A stretch of DNA of 11,060 bases from Ktedonobacteraceae bacterium (lineage in GTDB: Bacteria; Chloroflexota; Ktedonobacteria; Ktedonobacterales; Ktedonobacteraceae). Shown here one piece after another: positions 5,381 through 11,060 of this stretch; position 1 is the stretch's first letter; each line of letters begins with the position of its first letter. Both the position numbers and the translations under genes were made by a program. Below the pieces are notes generated by a model. It was given only the letters and a program-made list of their open reading frames with translations. It had not been told where the DNA came from and made no database searches. The stretch spans positions 1 to 11,060 of the forward strand of contig JADBKA010000152.1 in assembly GCA_014896635.1 (NCBI GenBank), given 5' to 3'.

Positions 5381-6064
5381 ATGACTCAAAGTGAAGACTT
5401 TACTGCTTTTCAAAAGCAGGTTCGCTTTCAGGTGTACACGCAATTTGTCACGACTGGTCAGGCGCCGACAACTGGAGAGGTGGCTCAGGCGCTCTCGTGT
5501 TCGCGTGCTGAGGTTCAGGCTGCTTATCAGCAGTTGGCAGCAGCGAAAGCTCTGGTGTTACAAGAGAGTGGAGAAGTGCTGATGGCCGAACCATTTTCCG
5601 CTGTTCCGACCATGTTCGCAGTTGAAGTTGGAAACCGGCAGTGGTGGGGCAATTGTATCTGGGATGCCCTGGGCATTCCAGCGATGCTCAAGCAGGACGC
5701 ACGTGTGGTCACGGCGTGTGGCTGCTGTAATGAGGCAATGGCGCTTGATGTGCGAGATGGCAGGTTACAGCAGACGCATGCCGGCGTGGTTCATTTTGCC
5801 ATACCGCCGAGAGAGTGGTGGAATGACGTGGTGTTCGCCTGAAAAACGATCTTGCTCTTCCGGTCGGAAGAACATGTGGACCGCTGGTGCAGGCAGTGGC
5901 ATCAACCGCGCGGTGCGATCATTTCGCTAGAGCAACAATGGCGCCTGGCGTGTGCCTGGTATGAAGATCGCCTGATATTTGATTGGCGACGAAAGACCGG
6001 CGAGGAAGTAGAGGCACTCTGGAACGAACTCGGCTTTACTTCTTCATTCTGGTCTCTTGCCTGA
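5381..6064 (+). CDS. MerB-family organomercurial lyase, probable selenoprotein (in-frame TGA at codon 154)
   Basis: Read through one TGA (5840-5842), this is a 227-residue alkylmercury lyase homologue of normal MerB length. MerB cleaves the carbon-mercury bond of organomercurials in the cytosol. Residues 10-75 form the N-terminal winged-helix-like region (PTTGEVAQALSCSRAEVQAAY). The catalytic core has Cys92 and Asp95 in NCIWDALGIPAML, matching MerB Cys96 and Asp99. Cys113 in the TACGCC cluster matches MerB Cys117. The TGA codon falls in VVFA-x-KTILLFRSEEHVDRWC. Aligning to SFCCHVHFF of MerB without gaps puts it on the catalytic Cys159, with the same spacing to the first Cys (62 against 63). 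The frame then stays open to the TGA at 6062-6064. A SECIS-like hairpin follows. I infer Sec154; a Cys-to-stop mutation is the alternative. The start has GAAGGAG about 6 nt upstream, and the open frame before 5381 is not family-like. Confidence 0.8.
5853..5874 (+). promoter_or_regulatory. bSECIS-like hairpin for selenocysteine insertion
   Basis: TCTTCC (5856-5861) and GGAAGA (5866-5871) form a perfect 6-bp stem with tetraloop GGTC (5862-5865). Below it a C-A mismatch is followed by two more pairs (5853-5854 with 5873-5874). The loop begins 19 nt after the TGA, inside the 16-37 nt window of the published bacterial SECIS rule, and has G at its first two positions. From memory, the E. coli fdhF element also presents GGUC at its tip, 18 nt after its UGA. 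SelB would bind this loop. Confidence 0.7.
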
Positions 6065-6160
6065 TGCGGCCATACGCAAGCAGCAGTATCAGAGTGTCCT
6101 GAGCCTCTTTTCCCTCTTCCTGTTCGGTATGTTGAAAACGCTCTGTGCTGTCATTATATC

Positions 6161-6177
6161 TGCTAGCAGCAATAGTA
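6161..6177. promoter_or_regulatory. Degenerate upstream BlaI-type operator
   Basis: The right half CAATAGTA (6170-6177) is identical to the right half of the perfect dyad downstream; the left half TGCTAGCA is only partly conserved. The centres of the two sites are 30 bp apart, about three helical turns, so two repressor dimers could sit on the same face of the DNA. Confidence 0.4.
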
Positions 6178-6190
6178 TCTCTGGTCAGGG

Positions 6191-6207
6191 TACTATTGAC
6201 AATAGTA
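6191..6207. promoter_or_regulatory. BlaI-type operator, perfect dyad
   Basis: TACTATTG-A-CAATAGTA is a perfect 8+1+8 palindrome. It overlaps the -35 box of the blaI promoter (6196-6201), the usual position for autorepression by BlaI/MecI proteins. The same dyad with two changes occurs at 8593-8609 before the thioredoxin gene. Confidence 0.8.
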
Positions 6208-6224
6208 GGTTGTATTTCTATAAT
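6196..6224 (+). promoter_or_regulatory. Consensus sigma-70 promoter of the blaI operon
   Basis: TTGACA (6196-6201), a spacer of exactly 17 nt and TATAAT (6219-6224) are a full consensus match. Transcription should start near 6231 and leave a leader of about 77 nt. Such a strong promoter with an operator over its -35 box implies tight repression and strong induction. Confidence 0.9.
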
Positions 6225-6307
6225 TCATCAAGAGAAAAGAGGAAGGTGGCTTCTGCTATCCAGCGCAGGCTAAAGATTTGATCTCAGCAGCAAAGGAAAA
6301 AGGTCTT

Positions 6308-6745
6308 ATGGAAAAAGAACCAGATATTACAACCTTTCGAGCAGACCGACCCGGTGTGCGCAAGGTCCTGGGTGATCTTGAAGCCGAGATTATGGAGTTC
6401 ATCTGGTCCCATCCTTCACAAGAAGGCGTTACTGTGCGCGATGTTTTTGAGGTGCTCTATGAACGGCGTCATCTTGCCTATACCACAATTATGAACACGA
6501 TGACCCGCCTGGCTAAGAAACGCCTCTTGCGAATAGAGAAACGTGATCAAGCGTACGTCTATTTTCCAACGTATACGCGCGATGCGTTTATCTCCTGTTT
6601 TGTTGGCCGGTTCCTTGATGATCTCCTGGTCAATTTTTCGGGTGCGGCATTGCAGCATCTCCAATCGCTTCGGGATGCTGAGGGAATCGCCCGCTTGCAG
6701 CAGTTGATGCAAGAGGTTGAACGCAGAAAAGAAGAGGAGCGCTGA
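6308..6745 (+). CDS. blaI: BlaI/MecI-family transcriptional repressor
   Basis: A 145-aa winged-helix repressor of the BlaI/MecI/CopY family. The DNA-binding part has LGDLEAEIMEFIWSHPSQ, TVRDVFEVLYERRHLAYTTIMNTMTRL (recognition helix) and a wing KRDQAYVYFP. The C-terminal helical dimerisation part follows. Asn109-Phe110 in DDLLVNFSGA aligns with the LVLNF of staphylococcal MecI, where the sensor protease pathway cuts, so the inactivating cleavage site seems kept. The ATG at 6308 was chosen over a TTG at 6278: it gives the normal family N-terminus and has AAGGA about 10 nt upstream. It ends 4 nt before the M56 peptidase start, the classic blaI-blaR1 pair. It presumably represses its own promoter and the thioredoxin gene through the dyads at 6191 and 8593. 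Confidence 0.92.
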   Translation: MEKEPDITTFRADRPGVRKVLGDLEAEIMEFIWSHPSQEGVTVRDVFEVLYERRHLAYTTIMNTMTRLAKKRLLRIEKRDQAYVYFPTYTRDAFISCFVGRFLDDLLVNFSGAALQHLQSLRDAEGIARLQQLMQEVERRKEEER

Positions 6746-6749
6746 GGCG

Positions 6750-7769
6750 ATGCATACCGTGTTACTGATCACAGCCATTGGTATTACTCTATTTATGGGG
6801 ATGCTGGTTTTGCTTGCTTTGCGCTCCGTCAGAATCTGGTCAAAGCGGCGCAGAATGCAGCTACTCGTCTTACATCTTCCGCTACTTCCTCTACTGGTTG
6901 CATTTACAAGCATCTTGCACTTTTTCCTTTTCCATCGCATGTGTCTGCTGGATCTCTGGCCTCTGGATGCGATGTATGGACTCATTGTGCCGCTGGCAAT
7001 GAGCGTGATAGCGCTGGGAGCGGTCGTGCTGGGTGGTTTGCGTGTGGTGCTGCTCCGGGTCCTGTTGCTGACACAGCCCGGTTATGAGCGAGATCGGCTT
7101 CAGTTTCTAGAGAAGATGGGCGCTGCCTGCCAGCAGCAGAAACAGGTGCGCGTCCTGCTCTCTCCTGTTGATCGACCGCAGGCGCTGACGTATGGTGTCT
7201 TGCATCCAGTAATTGTGCTGTCGGTATGGATGCTCAGACATTTAGATCGACATGAGTTGGAGGCCGTTATGAGTCATGAACTGGCTCATGTTGCCGCACG
7301 CGACATTATGCTCGTCTGGCTCGGTACGGTATTGCGCGATGCCTTTTTCTACTTTCCAACCAGTCAGATTGCCTATCGACAACTTGTGCTAGAAAAAGAG
7401 CTGGCGTGCGATGATCAGGCTGTTGCCATGACGGGACGCCCGATGGCGCTTGCCAGTGCTTTGCTCAAGGTGTCGCTCTATGCAGCCGAGCGTGGGCATC
7501 TTGCTCGACTGGGCGCGCAGTTGCTGGTTAGTGCGCATGAGACGATCAGTCTGCGTGTTGAGCGCCTGCTCCAGAAGCACGATGAGAAAAAGCTGCAAGT
7601 TCCCTCTCCCATGCTGTCGTCATCTGGTCATAGCCATGTTGAGAGGCCGTTCTCCCGCCTCTCTTTGAGCCTTACCATGTTGATAATGAGTGCGTCCTGT
7701 ATAGGAGGCATACTGGCGGTCCTGGGATGCCGTCTGCTGGAGAGCTATCTTCCTATCGTATTCCTGTAA
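6750..7769 (+). CDS. M56-family (BlaR1-like) membrane metallopeptidase
   Basis: A 339-aa integral membrane zinc peptidase. Membrane segments lie at about residues 3-24, 38-61 and 76-107, with a C-terminal one at about 308-327. The zinc site is HELAH (176-180), and the third ligand is probably Glu217 in LEKELACDDQAV. Family members sense a signal and trigger cleavage of BlaI. Unlike staphylococcal BlaR1/MecR1, which are near 600 aa, it has no penicillin-binding sensor domain. After the last membrane segment only about 12 residues remain, so the inducer is unlikely to be a beta-lactam bound by this protein. The start is the ATG at 6750, 4 nt after the blaI stop, with GAGGAG inside the blaI end. 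The longer frame from 6717 overlaps blaI and adds only charged residues. Confidence 0.9.
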   Translation: MHTVLLITAIGITLFMGMLVLLALRSVRIWSKRRRMQLLVLHLPLLPLLVAFTSILHFFLFHRMCLLDLWPLDAMYGLIVPLAMSVIALGAVVLGGLRVVLLRVLLLTQPGYERDRLQFLEKMGAACQQQKQVRVLLSPVDRPQALTYGVLHPVIVLSVWMLRHLDRHELEAVMSHELAHVAARDIMLVWLGTVLRDAFFYFPTSQIAYRQLVLEKELACDDQAVAMTGRPMALASALLKVSLYAAERGHLARLGAQLLVSAHETISLRVERLLQKHDEKKLQVPSPMLSSSGHSHVERPFSRLSLSLTMLIMSASCIGGILAVLGCRLLESYLPIVFL

Positions 7770-7817
7770 TGCAGATACAGGAAATTGCTTTAGTGACGAA
7801 AGGAGCAATCCGTTTTC

Positions 7818-8540
7818 ATGAGTCTTTCTCTCTTCAGTGTGTCAGCTGCATTTCTTGCAGGACTGGTCTCGTTTTTTTCGCCCTGCCTGCTACCTCTGGT
7901 TCCAATTTATCTTGCGCAGCTTGTAGGGCATAGTGTCCGCCAGTCAGATATGATGGATCGTGCTCCTGTAGAGCGCCTGAAGACATTCCTTCATGCACTG
8001 ATGTTTGTGCTTGGCTTTACCCTGATCTTTGTTGCATTGGGGGCAACAGCCAGCGAGCTAGGAAGGTTTCTCTCCAGTTACCTGGTGCAGCTCCGTCAGG
8101 TAGGAGGGGTGATCCTGGTCATCATTGGCTTGCATCTGACAGGTCTGTTCCGCTTACCGTTTCTTTTCTGGCAGAAGCGTTTTCACTTTGTACCCGCTCG
8201 TCCAAATTTTGCGGCCTCTTTCCTGATGGGAAGCATTTTTGCGCTTGGATGGACTCCCTGTATCAGCCTGTTTCTCAGCTCTATCCTCACCCTGGCGGCG
8301 AGCACACAGACACTGTACGAGGGGATTTTTCTTCTTTTTATCTACTCACTGGGAATAGGTGTTCCTTTCCTGCTCATCGGGTTGGGGCTGAACCAGATGC
8401 ATCGCTTCTTGCAATGGCTCAAGCCACACCTTGCCCTTATCGAGGCGGGCAGCGGCGTGATGATGATTGTCATGGGCATACTGGTTTTCTTTAACCTGCT
8501 AGCCGTGATTAATAGCTTCTTTCCAGCCATAGGAGCATAG
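7818..8540 (+). CDS. ccdA: CcdA/DsbD-type transmembrane thiol-disulfide transporter
   Basis: A 240-aa polytopic membrane protein of the CcdA family with about six membrane segments. It passes reducing equivalents from cytoplasmic thioredoxin across the membrane to extracytoplasmic thioredoxin-like proteins. Both redox cysteines are present in their motifs: Cys23 in SFFSPCLLPLVPIYL and Cys148 in FALGWTPCIS. The length matches the family. It starts 48 nt after the M56 peptidase gene with AGGAG about 12 nt upstream, a slightly long spacing, and no promoter was seen in the gap, so it is likely in the blaI operon. The membrane-anchored thioredoxin encoded next is its obvious electron acceptor. Confidence 0.93.
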   Translation: MSLSLFSVSAAFLAGLVSFFSPCLLPLVPIYLAQLVGHSVRQSDMMDRAPVERLKTFLHALMFVLGFTLIFVALGATASELGRFLSSYLVQLRQVGGVILVIIGLHLTGLFRLPFLFWQKRFHFVPARPNFAASFLMGSIFALGWTPCISLFLSSILTLAASTQTLYEGIFLLFIYSLGIGVPFLLIGLGLNQMHRFLQWLKPHLALIEAGSGVMMIVMGILVFFNLLAVINSFFPAIGA

Positions 8541-8592
8541 AAGTATTCCCGTAGCATTCTCAACCGTATGTCAGCTTGAACTTATGACATGT

Positions 8593-8609
8593 TACTATCG
8601 ACAATGGTA
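8593..8609. promoter_or_regulatory. Second BlaI-type operator, before the thioredoxin gene
   Basis: TACTATCG-A-CAATGGTA matches the blaI dyad at 15 of 17 positions and has the same 8+1+8 layout. It lies 15 nt before the thioredoxin ATG. A weak promoter can be drawn around it (ATGACA at 8584-8589, 18-nt spacer, TACTAT at 8608-8613), with the operator between the two boxes. That would give a very short leader. Confidence 0.7.
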
Positions 8610-8624
8610 CTATAGGAGGTAGAT

Positions 8625-9305
8625 ATGCATACTACCGGTCAGCGTCAGCAGATCAAGCGAAGAAAGACTCTGAAGAGGCGTCCGGGGTGGAGGCGCGTAA
8701 TATCGCTGAGCAGTATTGTCCTGCCGGTGATAGTGCTGTTATTTTTTGGATGGCGATTACTGACGCCGGCGCCGTTATCGTCTCCTACGGAGCCAGCCGG
8801 GCAGAACTCTGCCGGAGCGCCGGGAGTTACACCAACACCGTCAGCTATTGCTCTGGAAGGCAGGAATGCTCTTCTTGGCAAACCTGCACCTGATTTTACA
8901 CTCTCCACGCTGGCGAACTACAATGAACCCCGGCTTCACCTGGCGAGTGTGCGAGGCAAACCTGTTGTCCTGAATTTCTGGGCTTCCTGGTGTCCCCCGT
9001 GTCAGGCTGAAACTCCTTTGCTCCAGAAAGCCTGGGCGCAGCGCACAGGGAAGCAGGCAGATATCCTCTTCATCGGTATTCAGGTGGCCGATCCGCCTGA
9101 GAGGGGGAAAGCGTTCGTTGAACGGTTCGGTGTGACCTATCCTGTAGTGACGGTTGATAGGGAGCATACACCCATGGATTACCAGGTGGCTGGTTTGCCT
9201 GAAACCCTTTTTCTCGACCGTCAGGGGCGTATCGTTCGCTCTGTGGAAGGAGAACTCACTGAAGAGCTATTGCAGCGCCATTTGAATGCTATTGCGCAGA
9301 CGTGA
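8625..9305 (+). CDS. Membrane-anchored TlpA/ResA-like thioredoxin
   Basis: A 226-aa protein facing outside the cytoplasmic membrane. Residues 1-24 are strongly basic and 26-46 form a membrane anchor. Residues 47-82 are a Pro/Ser/Gly-rich linker, and 83-226 form an AhpC/TSA-redoxin type thioredoxin domain. The active site is WCPPC (Cys123, Cys126) in VVLNFWASWCPPCQAETPLL, and the cis-proline loop is AGLPETLFLD (Pro192). Relatives reduce disulfides during cytochrome c maturation or in other extracytoplasmic proteins, using electrons from CcdA. No cytochrome maturation gene is in view. The start has AGGAGG 5 nt upstream. A BlaI-type operator precedes it, so it appears to be controlled separately as well as by readthrough from ccdA 84 nt upstream. 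Confidence 0.93.
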   Translation: MHTTGQRQQIKRRKTLKRRPGWRRVISLSSIVLPVIVLLFFGWRLLTPAPLSSPTEPAGQNSAGAPGVTPTPSAIALEGRNALLGKPAPDFTLSTLANYNEPRLHLASVRGKPVVLNFWASWCPPCQAETPLLQKAWAQRTGKQADILFIGIQVADPPERGKAFVERFGVTYPVVTVDREHTPMDYQVAGLPETLFLDRQGRIVRSVEGELTEELLQRHLNAIAQT

Positions 9306-9343
9306 AAGGGCAGGGATGTTTTGGTGTGTCTGCCAACGTTCGC

Positions 9344-11060
9344 TCATGCGCTGATCATCGTGCTCCCATCGGGATAGTCTCTGTAGCGCGTCAGAATGTA
9401 GATAAAGATCTCCTGGCAGAGCGACTCGTAGATCGCCGGAACATAGCTAGCCGGCAAGTGCTGGTCCAGCGTCTCACCGATGATCCTCTTCATGCCGGCT
9501 TTCATCATTGGTTTCTTGTGCCAGTCACGGACCAGCAGATTGCTCCCCTGGATGGTTTTGAGCAATGTGCGTGCGGTCTCTTTCACCTGGCGGCGCTCTG
9601 CCACAGTAAGGTGTAGTTCTGGCGAGAGGAGCAGATCGGCGATGGCGAGTTCTTCCTCGCTCATCTGCTCGCGCGCCGGACGGAGTTCCTCGTCGCGCAC
9701 CTGGCGAGCAAACTCGATGATCTCAGTCGGGTAGTCGGCATTATTGGCGCTCTCGCGGTTATATTTCGTCGTGATATCTTCCAGTTTTTTGAGGTAGTCA
9801 GCTCGTTTCGGGTTGACGCGGATCATGCGCTGAAGTCTGAGTGTGAGCAGGCTGCGCAGGCGCTCGGCCTGAAGATAGATGTTCTCGGCCCTCATGCTAG
9901 CGGCCAGAGCATCGAAGTCGATCTGGCTCAGGTCGAAGGTGCCTAAAAGCGCATCGGGATCGTGGCTTGTCTGGCGAGAAACATAGTCATAGATACTGGT
10001 TCCCTCGGCAATGATCCGGCGTCCTCTGGTCAGGGTGTCGTCAATATTCTGACCGGACATGGCGGCGAAGATGGTCTGCTGCACTGCGCGCAGAAAGAAT
10101 ATACGCGCTTTAAAGCGAGCTGCCTCTTTGTCTGGCAGCAGTGCCTGATAGAGCCGGTAGGCGTCCCAGACCAGGCTGAGAAAGTTCAGCTTGACATCTT
10201 CGCGTATGATCAGCGCGTTAGCGGCGGCCTGGATCTGCGCCTCGCGTTCTGCTCCGGTGTGAGCTGCTTCCAGCGCGGCAAGCGCCGTAGAGAGATTGAC
10301 GTCGTTGCGCTGGCAGAACGTATCGAGGTCTGTCAGGGCCTGTTCCAGTTCACCAATCAGTTCGCTTTTCTCGCTGAGGGGCATACGTACATCCGCTTCG
10401 GTAATCCCCTGGTCTGGTTGTGCATAGGTATTGAGAGCTTTGAGTAATTTATAGTAGATGCCGACATAATCGACGATCTGGCCGTATGCCTTCTCTTCCC
10501 CAAAGACGCGATTGGGCCGTGCAAGTGCCTGCATCAGCGTGTGATCTTCCATTGGATGATCCAGGTAGAGAGTGGAGAGGCAGGGAACGTCGAAACAGGT
10601 CATCCACATGAAGCAGACGAAGACGATGCGTAATGAGTTATCAGGATCTTTAAAATGCTTATCCAGCGGCTCACGCTCGTAGCGTTCATGATGAGGTCTG
10701 ATATCGAGCTGCTCGGTGGGATGTTCGCGGTTAAATTGTGCGACTTTTCCCTCTTCAGAGGCATCCGAAGCAGAGATGACAACGGCCATGTCCGTTGTTT
10801 GCATATACTGGAGTTCCTGTTCCAGTGCCATTCTGCGTTCTGGATCGCTCTCCAGTTGCCGTTGTCTCTCCAGTTCGGCCTGGTAGCGCAGCCAGGCTTG
10901 CCTGACGCGATTGTAGGTACGTACTGCCGTGATCTTGTCGATGGAGACAACCATCGCTTTTCCTCTGTAGCCGCGATTCATGAAGTGCCTGACGATATCC
11001 TCGGCGATGAAATCCAGCCGCGCGGCGCTGCTGATGAGCGTATCGCGCTGGAACAACTCC
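9344..11060 (-). CDS. hsdR: Type I restriction enzyme R subunit, C-terminal part (partial)
   Basis: About 571 codons of an HsdR subunit run off the right edge; the 5' end (nuclease domain and helicase domain 1) lies beyond 11060. The visible part begins in RecA-like helicase domain 2. It includes the FDVPCLSTLYLDHPMEDHTL segment after helicase motif V, motif VI QALARPNRVF, and then IVDYVGIY. A long helical C-terminal domain follows, which in the family contacts the methylase. R subunits use ATP to translocate DNA and cut it away from the recognition site. The usual MWLTGFDVP of motif V reads MWMTCFDVP here, a Gly-to-Cys change. The gene converges with the thioredoxin gene with a 38-nt gap and no visible terminator. 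hsdM and hsdS are not in the window. Confidence 0.9.
   Translation of the reverse strand, partial: ELFQRDTLISSAARLDFIAEDIVRHFMNRGYRGKAMVVSIDKITAVRTYNRVRQAWLRYQAELERQRQLESDPERRMALEQELQYMQTTDMAVVISASDASEEGKVAQFNREHPTEQLDIRPHHERYEREPLDKHFKDPDNSLRIVFVCFMWMTCFDVPCLSTLYLDHPMEDHTLMQALARPNRVFGEEKAYGQIVDYVGIYYKLLKALNTYAQPDQGITEADVRMPLSEKSELIGELEQALTDLDTFCQRNDVNLSTALAALEAAHTGAEREAQIQAAANALIIREDVKLNFLSLVWDAYRLYQALLPDKEAARFKARIFFLRAVQQTIFAAMSGQNIDDTLTRGRRIIAEGTSIYDYVSRQTSHDPDALLGTFDLSQIDFDALAASMRAENIYLQAERLRSLLTLRLQRMIRVNPKRADYLKKLEDITTKYNRESANNADYPTEIIEFARQVRDEELRPAREQMSEEELAIADLLLSPELHLTVAERRQVKETARTLLKTIQGSNLLVRDWHKKPMMKAGMKRIIGETLDQHLPASYVPAIYESLCQEIFIYILTRYRDYPDGSTMISA

Noticed and set aside
5830..5855. 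Frameshift in the MerB-like gene
   Set aside because: Both parts are in the same reading frame (5381 and 5852 are congruent modulo 3), so only one codon, TGA, interrupts it.
5852..6064. A separate 70-aa gene downstream of the lyase
   Set aside because: It has no ribosome site, lies in the same frame as the upstream part after a single TGA, and its sequence is the C-terminal part of the MerB fold.
6057..6281. A 74-codon open frame across the blaI promoter
   Set aside because: It runs through the consensus promoter and operator and has no protein-like character or ribosome site.
9962..10447. A 161-codon plus-strand frame inside hsdR
   Set aside because: It is antisense to the well-supported HsdR helical domain and has no family match.
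1..11060. tRNA, rRNA, CRISPR array or insertion sequence
   Set aside because: Nothing with a cloverleaf, regularly spaced direct repeats, a transposase or terminal inverted repeats was seen.

Overview
The window looks like a chromosomal stretch from a soil-type Chloroflexota bacterium, possibly of the Ktedonobacteria. This is an inference from the gene families (secreted-repeat lipoprotein with an Asn-rich linker, BlaI/M56 pair, CcdA with a TlpA-like thioredoxin, MerB-like lyase) and moderate-to-high GC. No rRNA, tRNA or marker gene is present to prove it.

Left part (1-2500): a DUF1330 protein (+), a class I SAM methyltransferase (-), and a secreted lipoprotein (+) with an Asn/Gln-rich linker and a C-terminal secreted-repeat domain. 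The lipoprotein frame is cut by one amber codon at 2249-2251. Beyond it the same frame stays open for 48 codons and encodes a Gly/Asn repeat tail. A strong hairpin (2420-2448) and a perfect 24-bp palindrome (2474-2497) lie between this gene and the convergent enolase-like gene.

Centre left (2532-4696, - strand): a tight three-gene operon read from high to low coordinates. It encodes a 110-aa protein of unknown function, a CheY-like receiver with a Pro-rich N-terminus, and an enolase homologue. The enolase homologue lacks the canonical N-terminal strand and has Ala and Asp at two canonical active-site positions. A small XRE-type regulator (4839-5063) diverges from this operon behind a near-consensus promoter.

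Centre (5381-6064): the most notable gene, a MerB-family organomercurial lyase. Its reading frame has a single in-frame TGA at codon 154, exactly where MerB has its catalytic Cys159. The frame continues in register to a normal stop. Nineteen bases after the TGA is a 6-bp hairpin capped by a GGTC tetraloop, which fits the bacterial SECIS rule. I read it as a selenocysteine-containing MerB; a nonsense mutation is the alternative.

Centre right (6161-9305, +): a BlaI-type repressor, an M56 (BlaR1-like) membrane metallopeptidase with no penicillin-sensor domain, CcdA, and a membrane-anchored TlpA/ResA-like thioredoxin. A consensus promoter (TTGACA, 17 nt, TATAAT) precedes blaI and has a perfect 17-bp dyad over its -35 box. 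The same dyad with two changes precedes the thioredoxin gene, so the four genes probably form one BlaI-controlled thiol-redox regulon. The right edge (9344-11060, -) holds the C-terminal part of a type I restriction HsdR subunit.

Taken together, a Sec-dependent organometal lyase next to a proteolysis-controlled thiol-redox module suggests a locus for handling organomercurial or other thiol-reactive stress. The link between the lyase and the BlaI regulon rests on adjacency only: no copy of the dyad was seen upstream of the lyase.
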